DNA of 64,000 nt from Cymbidium sinense (lineage: Eukaryota > Streptophyta > Magnoliopsida > Asparagales > Orchidaceae). Shown piece after piece: positions 36,368 to 48,376 of the stretch. Below the pieces are notes generated by a model. The model was not told where the DNA came from. It did no database searches and worked only from the letters and a program-made list of their open reading frames with translations. Both the position numbers and the translations under genes were made by a program. Within the stretch, counting starts at the first letter, position 1. Each line of letters starts with the position of its first letter. The DNA is taken from NCBI GenBank assembly GCA_021442155.1, contig CM038222.1, positions 24,972,148 through 25,036,147 of the forward strand, read 5' to 3'.

Positions 36368-37876
36368 ATGGCTGTCATGGAGTAGATCTGTGTCTGAAAG
36401 GCTAAACCGACAAAAAGTCGCTCCTCCTAGGACTGACAATTTTTTGGGTAAATCTAAGGTTGCTTCTTCTAAATCCTTCAAATATGCCTTATCTAGTAAA
36501 GATGCTTCAACCTCCCCTGGATGTTTTATTAATCTTGTTCATACGATGTTTAAAGGATGTCTGGCAATAATTTGTTCTAATTTGGATATTGAGAAATTTT
36601 TGAGCCTTATGCCTTTACTCTGATGGCCAAATTTTCTTTTCGATGGCCTAATATGGATGATATTGGATTTTTCTTTCATGATTTAAAGATTTCCAGTGTG
36701 TTTCATGTTGGTTTGTTAGATGGTCATCATGTCCTCATAAATTATCTAATGATCTTGACTATAGATAGATTTTCCCTTGCTGATCTTAGTATGTTAATAA
36801 TTGTCAAATGCTTATCCTAAAATGGCTTCCTTTTTTGACATTCAAGAAGAATCTCCTATAGTGCTAGTTTGGATTTCTTTGCCTAATCTTAGGATTCATT
36901 TTGTTAATTATCAATTTCTTCATGTGGTTGGGTCTATTTTTAGTAGAACATTACAAATTGATGAAGAAACTATGGCTAAATCTTACCCTTCAATTGCTAA
37001 TATCCTTATTGAAATTGATGTTATAAAGAAGTTTCCTAAGAGATTTGGATAGAGTCCGAAAAGTATATGTAATTTCAACCAGTTGAATTTGAAAACCTTC
37101 CTGCTTTCTGTAATCACTGCAAAACCCATGGCCATGTCTTTTTAGATTGTTTCATTGCTCATCCTCAACTTAGAAAAAAAATTATTAAAAATCCTAAGTT
37201 GATTGATCAACCTGGAGATCTTTTAACTAATAAAAATAAAAGTTATGTTTCTTCTGAAAAATATAAAGATGTTGCTGATTGAATTTTTTTACTTCTGAGA
37301 ATGCTTTTGAAAATGTTTCTAAAAATTGATGATGATGCTTTGAATGATAATAAGATTTTAGATTCTATTGATCATATGCTTTCTTGAAATATTGAAGATG
37401 ATGTTATTCCAATTTTGGTTTCCTCTACAAAAGATTGTTGTGATATGGCTCCTGAAAATTTTAAAGATAATGTCTTTCTTTCTGATTTTCAAGAACCTTT
37501 AAAAGAAAAGGATGATTTTAATTCTTTTAATATGGAAGTTGTTGATGGTTTAGATAAGATGGATGTTGTGCAACCCGCTTCTTGTTTGCTTAACTAATAT
37601 GTTTTTGGTCCTTCTTTAACTATTATTTCTGATGATGTTTTGCCTATGGTTTCTTCTCAATTAATGGATACTAATGTTTTAGTGCCTTTTCAATTGGATT
37701 CTCCTACCAAATCTATAGTTATTAAAAGTTCTAATGCTCTTTCTGATGATGAATCTTTGGGAAATGAAATTGGTTCTCAAACTATTTTTGTGAAAAAGAA
37801 AAAATAGTTCAAAAATTTTCCTCCTAAAGTTTTTAGATCGACTCGATCTTCATCTTCTTTGCCTAATAAGAGTTAA
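36368..37876 (+). pseudogene. LINE ORF1: DUF4283 and CCHC zinc knuckle, broken
   Basis: This is the RNA-binding partner protein of plant L1-type LINEs. The ATG at 36368 meets a stop within six codons. Downstream pieces in shifting frames carry FSFRWPNMDDIGFFF and VGLLDGHHVLI (36623-36820), then ESPIVLVWISLPNLRIHF and SIANILIEIDVIKKFPKR (36801-37052), the DUF4283 pattern. A knuckle CNHCKTHGHVFLDC follows near 37110-37155, giving C-x2-C-x4-H-x4-C. An acidic low-complexity C-terminal part ends with TAA at 37874-37876. The stop overlaps the next ATG as TAATG, which suggests coupled ORF2 translation in the ancestor. At least two frameshifts and several stops are present. Confidence 0.82.
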
Positions 37877-40800
37877 TGTTTAATTTTTTTTAAAATGTTT
37901 GAGCATTGGTACTCTTACTATTAAGAATAGGATAAAGAACCTTTGTAGGGTTTATAATGTTAGTTTCTTGGTTATTCTTTAACCTCTTATTTTTCTTCTA
38001 AAATTATGCATGCGGCTATAATGATTGGTGTCTCCAATTATTTTTTTAACAATAGCAATAATATTTGGTTATTTTGGAATAATTCTTTTTCTATTAATGT
38101 CATTAATGATTTTCATCAAGTTGTAAATGTGGATATTTCTTTTAGTGATAATCATGCTTTTGGCTCTTTTGTTTATGCTACTTGTAATATGATTGAGAGG
38201 AGGATTCTTTTGGATCATTTATGTACTTTTGCTTCTACTATTATTGATTCTTGGATTGTTGGTGGGGATTTCAATACAGTCCTTTTTGTGAATGAAACAA
38301 AAGGGGGTTCTTCACTAAATTTACATTCTATGGAAGATTTTTTGAATATGTTCTTGGAGTGTAATCTGCATGATGTTGGTTTTATTGGCTCTCGTTTCAC
38401 TTGGAATAATCATAGACTTTGGCAACGTTTGGATCGTGCCTTATTTAATAATTTTTGGTTAAATCATTGGCCTTTGACTTTGGTTGAACACTTTAGTAGA
38501 ACTCTCTCAGATCATGCTCCTCTTTTGATTTCCATTAAGGATGCTGTTCATAATAATAATGTTATTAAAAAATTTTATTTTCAAAATATGTGGTTGCAAG
38601 ATGTGGTTTTCTTAATGCTATTGCTTCTAATTGGTATGCTCTTCTTGCTCCTAATGATTCTGCTTTTGGTATGAAGAGATTTTGGATTAAACTAAAAAGT
38701 CTTAAGCATCATATTAATTGGTGGAATAGAAATTATTTCCAAAATCTTTTTGATAATATCAAGAACATGGAACAATAGGTGAATGATTTGGAAGAACTTG
38801 TTATTAATGATTCCTCTTTTTGTTCTAACCTTGGTGAAGCTAAAGATAATCTCACTAAGTTTCTGGATATAGAAGAAACCTATTGGAGATAAAAGCCTGC
38901 TTCTAAACATCTTTCTGAGGGTGAAAGAAAAACTAAATATTTTCATGCTTTGGTTATGAAAAGGAGAGTTCTTGGGAAAATTCATAAAATCAAGAATTCT
39001 GATGGTTATTGGATCACCGAGAAAGTGGATATTTTTTCTTTTGTTATTAACTATTTTAAAGATCTTTCAATTAAAAATTGTCACCTTGACTAGTTATCTA
39101 ACCCCTCTATCATTTCTTCTATTATGTCTCTTGAGTATATTGATTTCTTGGTTTCTCCTCCTTCCCTCCTTCGGATGAGGAAATTTTTAATATTCTTAAT
39201 GTTATGAATATTAATTTTGTTATTGGATCGGATGTCTATTCTACTTTATTCTTCCAAAAAGCTTGGTTTATTATTAAATTTGATCTTGTTAATGCCATGA
39301 GGGATTTCTTACTTTGGAACTCTAATCCTAAATACTTCACTTCTACAAATATTATTCTTATTCCCAAGAAAGATAATCCTGACTTCTAGAATGATTCCAG
39401 ACATATTAGTCTTTGTACTTTCTTTAATAAATTGATTTCTAAAATTTTGACTAGTAGGCTTGGTAAATTTCTTCTTAAGATTATTTCTCCTAATCAAACT
39501 GGCTTTGTGAATTATAGGACTATCTCTGACAACATCTTGCTTATGCAAGAATTAATTAATGATTTAAATGTAAAAACTATAGGTGGCAATTTACTTTTCA
39601 AGGTCAATATTACAAAAGCTTATGACAACATTTCTTGGGATTTTGTTAACATCATTCATTCTTTATTCAGTTTCTATACTGAATTTATCTCTTTGGTTAA
39701 CAATATCATTTGTAATGTTTGGTTCTCTTTAGTTATAAATGGTGAAAACTTTAGCTTCTTTAAGTCTTCCCAAGGTATTAGACAAGGTGATCCTCTTTCT
39801 CCATCACTTTTTATTATTGTTATTGAATATTTGTCTCGTTGGCTTAATTTTTTATTTGGGAAGAATTCTATCATGTTTTTCAAGAATCTTGGTGGTTTGG
39901 CTAAATCCCACTTATGTTTTGCTGATGACTTCATTATATTTTGTAATTGCTCATTACAATATGTTAAAAAATTTAAGGGGTTTTTGAATAAGTTTGAAAA
40001 GGAAAGTGGCTTCTTGATTAGTACTCAGAAAAGCTATTTTATCTCCACTATTTCTATTTTTGCTCAAAGAATCAATAGAATAAAGGATATTACTGGATTT
40101 TTCATCAATGTCCTCCTATCAAGTATTTAGGTTCTCCTTTATAGTATGGTCCTAAGAGGTCTCACCTTTTTGATGAGGTTATCCAAAATATTCAGAATAA
40201 GATTTCAACCCTTGAATTTCATTTTTTATCTATTGGTGATAGATTAACTGTTACTAAAAGTATTATTTATTCTCTTCCATTTTATTTGCTACTTAATATT
40301 ATTTTTACTTCTCTTATTATTATGCTGATTGAAAGGCATTTTAATAATTTTTTTTGGGGCTCAAGTATTTCAGCCAAAAGATTTCATTGGCACTCTTAGA
40401 ATAACATGTGTGGTACTTTATTTGAAGGTGGTCTTGGCTGCAGGTCCTTGTTGGATTCCACTAATGGTTTTTGTTTTTAAACTTTGGTGGAATTTTCAGA
40501 TGAATGTTAGTCTTTGGGCTAATTTTATGAATTTCAAAGGTAAACATCCTTTAACTTGTAGCTATAAGCATGGTGACTCTATTGGTTGGAAATGCCTTTG
40601 TGCTATTAAATGGAAAGCTAATTCTCTCATTTTATGGGGTATTAATAGTGGCTCCTCTTTCTTTTGGCAAGATAATTGGATGGGGGAATCCTCTATTAAT
40701 TCTATGCTTAATACTCACTCTACTTTTACTTTGAAAGTTAAGCATTTTATTTAAATGGTGATTGGAATCATTTTGTTTTGTAATTTGATTTCGATTTCAT

Positions 40801-41520
40801 TTGTAATAAATATCACCAAGATTCTATAATGGTATTATTTCAACAAGTTTTACCAAGCATTTCTAATAATTATGATTTTTTCTCTTTTTAAAGATACTTA
40901 AGCATTAGAGATAATAAACCCTCTTTATATCATTTTTAAGATTTGGAATAACATTATTCCTAAATCATTTATTTATATTCTTGTTTGAGGATTTTAAGGT
41001 TTTATTATGATTCTTTACTTTTGAGAAAGGTTTATCTTTCTAAAATGTTTATTGTTTTCATATTGAGAATGTTAGGTGTTTTGTTAATGGTGCAAAGTTT
41101 GAATTTGTATGAGGCTTATTCTTATAATAAATCATTTTACCTTAATGACCCTTAAAACTTTCTTAATAATCTTGGGAGTATTATCTTCACTTTTTGATTC
41201 TCACAAATCTAGCTATGGTGGTATTTTTTAAATAATCTTGGAGTATTATCTGGATTTCTCCAAATCCTCTCTATTATCTATTTCTCCATTCTCTTACTAA
41301 TGGCTATTTATCAAACTCTTAAGCTTTGTTTGGAGAAGAATTTTCTTTCCATTTGGTTGGAATCGATGGTTGTTACTATGATCAACTCAAATCACAAGGG
41401 TAATGCTCAATTTTTCTACTTAAGAATATTAAAGCTATTATTTTAAATTGTCTTTAAGATGACTCATATTTTGATGTAATGGTAATGCTAGTGCTGATCT
41501 TTTTGCTAGCTCGGGGAGTA
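37876..41520 (+). pseudogene. LINE ORF2: endonuclease, RT and RNase H-like, broken
   Basis: The endonuclease (38006-38674) shows WIVGGDFNTVL, FTWNN, LWQRLDRAL and SDHAPLL, an APE-type fold. Its first strand near 37890-37990 is interrupted by stops. The RT frame (about 39204-40130, one stop at 39387) shows ISPNQTGFV, VNITKAYDNISWDFV, GIRQGDPLSPSLF and CFADDFIIF; FADD is at 39918-39929. The motif A catalytic Asp is replaced by Asn (AAT, 39606-39608), so even a repaired frame would lack a key metal ligand. KYLGSPL after 40110 is in another frame. An RNase H-like remnant (LKLCLEKN, SIWLES, then GNASADLFAS) lies at about 41312-41515. It is not functional. Confidence 0.85.
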
Positions 41521-42175
41521 ATCTTTTTTTTATTTTACTTTATTTTCCAATGATAATATTCCAAACCAATAAAGGGGCCTTTCTAACTTAGATAAAGCTA
41601 GTTTGCCTTATGTCAAATTTACTTAATTTCATTTTCTCCTTCTATGATGGTGGTTGCTATCTCTTGTTCTTGGCTAACTTGGCTACTTAGTCTAGTGCAT
41701 TTCTATGTGGTTTGTTGGCAATGATGGCTAGGATGTTCCTTTTTCCTTTTTGGTTGGTAGCCTTTTTTTTGAGATTGTAACCCTTCTTCTGGCTACTCAC
41801 AAAATTTGGTTGCCCCCTTTTTTCTATACTGAGCCTAAACCTTTCTTTCACTCTTCATCCCTTCCTTTTTTTTCTTCCTTGATCTTTCTATTACTTTCCT
41901 TTCTATTCTTCTTTTGTGTGTCGGCTTGTGGGTTTCTCTTCTCCCTCTCCTACTATTCTCTTTGGTCATTATTATTTTTTTTTTTGTTTTGTTGTTTTTT
42001 TCTTAGGTTTTATTTTCTTTCTTGCTTCTCGTTGTAATAGTTTGGAGAATTTTCTCTTTAGGTTGATTGTAGCTCTTGGAGCGTTAGTTTTGAGGATTTT
42101 TCCCTCTTAAAGACTTTTGAACTCCTTTGTGGCATTTGAATTTCTCCACACTGTGGGTTTTATCAAAAAAAAAAA
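41521..42175 (+). other. LINE 3' UTR and poly(A) end
   Basis: T-rich non-coding sequence is related to the ends of LINE fragments A and B (TTGGCAATGATGGCTAGGATG, GTAACCCTTCTTCTGG, GATTGTAGCTCTTGGAGCG, TTAAAGACTTTTG). It ends in an A run joined to TCCTAAATT. Open frames of 64-95 codons here are F/L/S-rich low-complexity readings and not genes. Confidence 0.75.
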
Positions 42176-43719
42176 TCCTAAATTGTAAACTCCAAACCTT
42201 AAACCCTAAACTTTAAACCTTAAACTAACCCTAAACCCTAAACCCTAAAAAGCTATAAACCAAAACCTAAACTAAATAAAATCTAAAAAGAAAATAAATA
42301 AATATAACTAAACCAAAATAAACTAAAATAAATAAAATAAAATAAAAACATAAACTAAAACTTAAACCTAAACCTAAACTTAAAAAGAAAAAAAACAAAC
42401 TAAAATAAAATAAATAAAAACCTAAATAAACTAAAAAATAGAAAACCAAAATAAAATAAAAACTAAACCTAAAATAAAAAATATAATAAACCTAAAATAA
42501 AATAAAATAAAAACTAAATAAACGCCTAAACCTAAAAAATAAACCTAAAAAAAATAAAATAAACCTAAACAAACTAAAAAAAACCTAAAAGTAAACCTAA
42601 ACTAAAAAATAAAATATAAACCTAAACCTAAACCTAAATAAACTAAATAAACCTAAAAGTAAACCTAAACTAAATTAATAAAATAAACTAAAATAAAATA
42701 AACCTAAACCTAAAAATAAAAAAATAAACTAAAATAAAAAAACCTAAAATAAACCTAAAAAATAAAAAAATAAAACTAACCTAAAATAAACTAAAAAATA
42801 AACTAAAAAAATAAAATAAAATAAATAAAATAAATAAAAAAATAAATAAAATAAAAAACCTAAAAAATAAATAAATAACCTAAAAAACCCTAAAACCTAA
42901 ACCTAAAAAATAACTAATAAAACCTAAACTTAAACCTAAACCTAAAAAAGAAAATAAAATAGAAAATAAAAACTAAACTAATATAAAATTAATAAAAACC
43001 TAAACTAAACAAACAAATAAATAATGTAGAGAAAATAAAAAATAAGCCTAAAATAAAAATAAAATAAACCTAGGATAAAATAAAATAAAAGTTAAACAAA
43101 AACCCCAAATGTAAAAAATAAAACTAACAATAAAACCTAAAAATAAATAAAAAATAACACCTAAACCCTAAACCTAAATAAACTAAAAATAAACTTAAGC
43201 CTAAAGTAAAAAAAAACCTAAAAAAAAATAACAACCTAAAACCTAAACAAAAAAAAAATGAAATAAAAACCTAAACCTAAAGCTAATAATAAAAAATAAA
43301 ACCTAAACCTAAAAAATAAAATAAAAATAATACTAAACTAAAAGATAAACCGAAATTTAAACCTAAACCTAAAAAATAAATTATAATAAACAAAACCTAA
43401 ACAAAATTAAATCAACCTAATATAAATAAAATACACTAGATAAAAAACAAAAATAAACCTATATTAAAATAGAAAATAAAGTAAACCAAAATAAATAAAA
43501 AATTAAACTAAATAAACATAAACCTACGAGTTTACTCATTTTTTTTAAAAAAATCGTAAACCATAAACTAAAAATAAAAAATAAAATAAAAATAAAACTA
43601 AAATAATAAACCTAAACTAAACTAAGTAAAAATTAAAATAAATTTAAATAAAAATTTAAAAAATCAACTCAAATAAATAAAAAATAAATGAAATAAACAT
43701 AAACCTACCAATTTACTTA

Positions 43720-43745
43720 AATTAATTAATTAATTAATTAATTAA
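43720..43745. repeat. (ATTA)n microsatellite beside a satellite box
   Basis: About six ATTA units directly follow the box at 43703-43720, an expansion of the TTAATT that normally follows the box. Confidence 0.85.
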
Positions 43746-43840
43746 AAAAATAAAAAAAACCTAACCCTAAACCCTAAACCTTAAAACTAACCCTAAACCC
43801 TAAACCTACAATCCTAAACTCTAAATCCTAAACCATAAAA

Positions 43841-43882
43841 CCCTAAACCCTAAACCCTAAACCCTAAACCCTAAACCCTAAA
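43841..43882 (+). repeat. Six perfect CCCTAAA units
   Basis: This is among the longest uninterrupted canonical telomere runs noticed in the window (42 bp). All runs seen are this short, which argues against an active chromosome end inside the window. Confidence 0.8.
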
Positions 43883-45434
43883 ACCCTAAACCCTAAACCT
43901 TAAACCCTAAACCCTAAACCCTAAACCCTAAACTTTGTAAAAAAAAAAAAAAACCTTAAACACTAAACCTTAAACCCTAAACCCTAAGCCCTAAACTAAA
44001 ATGTAAACCCTAAAACCTAAACCCTAAAATCCCTAAACCCTAAACACTAAACCCTAAACCCTAAACCCTAAACCCTAAAACCCTAAACCATAAATACTAA
44101 ACCCTAAAACCTAAACCTAAATAAAATAATAAAATAAAATAAAATAATAACCTAAACTAAAACTTAATCCTAAACCTAAAACTGAACCAAAACCTAAATC
44201 GAATAATAAAATAAAATAGAAAAGAAAAATTAAACTAATATAAACTAAATAAAAACCTTAACTAAACAAAAATAAAATAAAATAAACCTAAAAATAAAAA
44301 ACCTAAATAAAGAAAAACTAAACCTAAAAAATAAACCTAAAAGGAAAACATAAAAATAAATAAAAAATAACACCTAAACCCTAAACTTAAAAAAAACATA
44401 GACCTAAAATAAAAATAAAATAAAAAAAAATAAAATATACATGAACCCAAATTAAAATAAACTAAACTAAAATAAATAAAACTAAAACCTAAACCAAAAA
44501 TAAACTACACCTAAACCTAAACTAAATAAGATAAAATAAACTAAAAATAAACATAAGCCTAAACTAAAAATAAAACCTAAAAATAAACCTAAAATATTAA
44601 CCTAAAACCTAAACAAAAAAAATAAAATAAAAAACTAAATCTAATCCTAATTATAAAAAATAAAACTTATACCTAAAAAATAAAATAAAAATAAAACTAA
44701 GAAAAAAAATAAACTTTAACCTAAACCTAAACCTAAAAAATAAACAAAATTGAAAAAGAAACCTAAACTAAAATAAATAAACTTAATATAAATAAACTAA
44801 ACAAAGTAAAAATAAAAATAAATTTAAATAAAACTAAAAAATAAAATAAACTAAAATAAATGAAAAATAATCCAAATAAATATAAATCTACTGGTTGAAT
44901 TAATTTTTTTTAAAAAAAACAACTAAACCCTAAACTAAAAAATAAAACGAAAAGTAAAACTAAAATAAAATCCTAAAACCTGAACCAAAAAAATAAAATA
45001 AAAACTTAAGCCTAACTCTAAAAATAACACATAAAACCTAGAACTAGAAAATAAAATAAAAATAAAACTTAAACCTAAACCTAAATCTAAAAAATATACT
45101 AAAATAAAAAACCTAAACTAAAATAAATAAGCTAAATGAAGTAAAAATAAAAATAAAACTAAATAAAAATAAAAAATAAATAAACAAAAATAAATAAAAA
45201 AATAAAGTAAAAATACCTAAACCTACGAGTTTACATAATTTAAAAGAAAAAAAAATAAAAAACCCAAAACTTAAAATTAACGCTAAACCCTAAGCCCTAA
45301 ACCCTAAACCTATAACCCTAAACCCTAAACCCTAAACCCTAAACTCTAAAACCCTAAACCCTAAACCCTAAACCCTAAATCGTAATCCTTAAACCATAAA
45401 TCCCTAAACCTTAAACGTTAAACCCTAAACCATA

Positions 45435-45775
45435 AACTCTGTTAAAAAAAGACCTTAAATCCAAAACCCTAAACTAAAACCTAAACCCTAAACCTAAATT
45501 CTAAACCCTAAACCCTAAACACTAAACCCTAAACCCTAAACCCTAAACACTAAACACTATATCCTGAAACCCTAAACCATAAGCCATAAACCCTAAACCC
45601 TAAACTTTGTTAAAAAAAGACCTTAAACCCAAAATCCTAAACTAAAACCTAAACCCTAAACCTAAATCCTAAACCCTAAACCCTAAACACTAAACCCTAA
45701 ACCCTAAACCCTAAACCCTAAACACTAAACACTATATCCTAAAACCCTAAACCATAAACCCTAAACCCTAAACCC
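45435..45775 (+). repeat. 168-bp tandem duplication of a CCCTAAA patch
   Basis: GTTAAAAAAAGACCTTAAA starts at 45441 and 45609. Both copies continue through CCTAAACTAAAACCTAAACC and AAACACTAAACACTATATCC with few differences. The related TTTGTAAAAAA..CCTTAAAC at about 43933 shows an older spread of the same piece. Confidence 0.8.
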
Positions 45776-47113
45776 TAACACTTAAACCTAAATAATAAAA
45801 TAAACTAAAAACCTAAATTACAAACATAAACTTAAACCTAAACCTAAACCTAAAAAAAAAGAAAATAAAAACTAAAATAAAATAAAATAAATCAAAACCT
45901 AAACTTAATAAATATAATAAAATAAACTTAAAAATGAAAAACCTAAATAAAATAATAACTAAACCTAAAATAAAAATAAAATAAACCTTAGATAAAATTA
46001 AATAAAAAGTAAATGATAACCTAAACCTAAAAATAAAACCTAAAAATAAATAAAAAATAACTCCTAAACCCTAAACTAAAAAAAACCTAAACCAAAACTA
46101 AACGAAAATAAACAAAATAAAATAAATGTAAACCTAAACTAAAATAAACTAAACTAAAATAAATAAAACCTAAATTAAATAAAATAAAATAAACTTAAAA
46201 TAAACCTAAGCCTAAACTAAGAAATAAAACCTACAAATAAACCAAAAATAATAACCTAAAACCTAAACCTAAAAAAATAAAATAAAAACCTAAACTTAAA
46301 CTTAATAATAAAAATTAAAATTTAAACCTAAAAATAAAATAAAATCACAACTAAACAAAAAATAAATTTAAACCTAACCCTAAAAAAAATAAAAATAAAA
46401 AACCTAAACTAAAATAAATAAACATAATATAAATAAACTAAACTAAATAAAAATAAAAAAAACATAAATAAAAATTAAAAAATAAACTAAAATAATTACA
46501 AAATTAACTAAATAAACAAAATAAACCTAAACATATCGATTAACTTAGTTTTTTTTTAAAAAAAACCCTAAACACTAAACTATAAACCTTAAACCCTAAA
46601 AGCCCTAAACACTAAACCCTAAACCCTAAACCATAAATCCCAAATAACCCTAAACCCTAAAACCTTAAACCCTAAACACTAAACCTAAAAAATCAGCTAA
46701 ACCTAAACTTAAACTAACCCTAAACCCTAACCTTAACCCTAAACTTAAACCTAAACTCTAACCTAAACTCTAAACTCTAAACCTAAACTACCCCTAAACC
46801 CAAACCCTAAACCCTAAACCTTAAATCCTAAACCCTAAACCAAAAAATCCTAAACTCTAAACTCTAAACCCTAAACCCTAAAAACTCTATACCATATAAC
46901 TTAAACAGTAAACCCTAACTCTTAAACCCTAAACCCAAACCCTAAACCTAAACCTTAAAAGCATAAATCCTAAAACCCTAAACATTTTCCCATAATCACT
47001 AAACCCTAATCGTAAACTCTACACACTAAACCCAAAAAATAAGGTAACTAAATAAATTAAAAAAGAAACTTAAACCCTAAAACCTAACAATCATAAACCT
47101 AAATCTATACCCT

Positions 47114-47280
47114 AAGAGTGGGAAAAGCTTTAATGGCAGGAACATCATCGTCAACCAGGCTTAGTCTAGATCTGGGCATGGAGGGAAAGGCATAGGCAAT
47201 GATTATTGTAATGGTAGTGGGGAATTTGGAGGTGCTAGTGGATATGGTGGTGTTGGTCGGAGTAGTGGTGGTTATAAAGG
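47114..47280 (+). pseudogene. GR-RBP 3' fragment, copy 8 (truncated)
   Basis: This begins AAGAGTGGGAAAAGC with the Gln codon CAG kept after VN, but a TAG two codons later. It runs through part of the Gly-rich domain (GEFGGASGYGG, then GGYK) and stops at 47280, where A-rich satellite begins at once (TAAACCTAAGAAAC). The last Gly codons, the ORF end and the whole 3' UTR are missing. The conserved leader precedes it. Confidence 0.78.
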
Positions 47281-48376
47281 TAAACCTAAGAAACTAAATA
47301 AAAAATTAAACTAAAATAAAATTAATAAATACATAAACTAAACTAAAAAAAATAAGAAACCTAAATAAAATAAAATCTACACTTAAAATAAAAATAAAAT
47401 AAAATAAAAACTAAATAAAAACCTAAACCTAAAAAAATATACCAACAAATTAATATAAAATAAAACCTAAATCCTAAACTAAAAAAAACATAAACCTAAA
47501 ATAAAAAAATAAACCTAAACCTAAACTAAAATAAACTAAACTAATGAAATAAATCCCAAACCTGAACCTAAATCTAAACTAAATAAAATAAAATAAACTA
47601 GAAAATAAAACTTTAAAATAAACCCAAAATAAAAACCTAAAACCTCAACTTAAAAAAGTAAAATAAAAACCTATACTTAAACCTATAAAATAAAATAAAA
47701 ATAAATCTAAACTAAAAAATAAACCTAAACATAAAAAATAAACTAAATAAAAACTTAAAATAAAATAAATAAACTTAAAATAAATAAACTAAGCTAAATA
47801 AAAATAAAATTGAACCTAAAAAAATAAAAAATATAATAAACTAAAATAAATAAATAAAATTAAACTAAATAAACCTAAACCTATCGATTTACTTAATTTA
47901 AAAAATAAAATAATAAATAAATAAAACCCTAAACCCTAAACCCTAAATCCTAAACCTTAAACCCTAAACCCTAAACCCTAAACCCTAAACCTTAAACCCT
48001 AAACCAGAAACCCGTACCCTAAACCCATAACCCTAAACCCTAAATGTTAAAACCTAAGCCCTAAACCCTAAACCTAAAACCCAAACCCTTAAACCCTTAA
48101 CTAACCTTAAACCCTAAGATAACCCTAAACCATAAACACTAAAAATCGTAAACCTTAAAGACTAAACACTAAACCGTAATCCCTAAACCCTAAACCCTAC
48201 GCCCGATACCCTAGCCCTAAATCCTAAACCCTAAAACCCTAAACCCTAAGCCCTAAACCCTAAACTCTAAACCCTAAACCCTAAACTTAATCCTAAATTA
48301 ATTAAATAAATAAAGAAATAATCCTAAAACATAAAACCTAAACCTAAACCTAAACCTAAACATTAACCTAAACCCT
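47281..48376 (+). repeat. Telomere-derived satellite, block 7
   Basis: A-rich satellite continues from the truncated GR-RBP copy 8, with a box at 47880-47899 and a CCCTAAA patch at 47925-48290. A diverged GR-RBP leader (TTAATTAAATAAATAAAGAA) lies at 48298-48376. Confidence 0.88.

Larger units (their letters stand above)
36221..42175 (+). mobile_element. Near-full-length decayed plant LINE (L1-like)
   Basis: This element of about 5.95 kb has a 5' leader (36221-36367), ORF1 with DUF4283 and a CCHC knuckle, ORF2 with endonuclease, reverse transcriptase and RNase H-like remnants, and a T-rich 3' UTR ending in about 11 A at 42166-42175. That is the architecture of plant L1-type elements. It copies itself by target-primed reverse transcription when active; this copy has many stops and frameshifts. 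Both sides are telomere-like repeat. AAACCTTAAACCCTAAACTT occurs just before the 5' end (36199-36218) and 18 bp after the poly(A), but in such sequence this may be chance. Fragments A and B belong to the same family. Confidence 0.88.
42176..47113 (+). repeat. Telomere-derived satellite, block 6
   Basis: Boxes lie at about 43522, 43703, 44888, 45222 and 46531. The two close pairs (181 and 334 bp) show partial units. CCCTAAA-rich patches are strongest at 43760-44110, 45280-45780 and 46560-46960. The GR-RBP leader (GTAACTAAATAAATTAAAAA) begins at about 47041. No gene is seen; the minus frame at 42267-42449 is repeat translation. Confidence 0.9.

Noticed and set aside
38215..38400. Minus-strand frames inside the LINE (also 38692-38985, 39309-39548 and 39674-39934)
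   Set aside because: They oppose the + strand endonuclease and RT motifs and have no recognisable content.
43841..43882. CRISPR-like or other spaced direct repeat array in the CCCTAAA patches
   Set aside because: Repeats are contiguous heptamers without unique spacers in a plant nuclear context.
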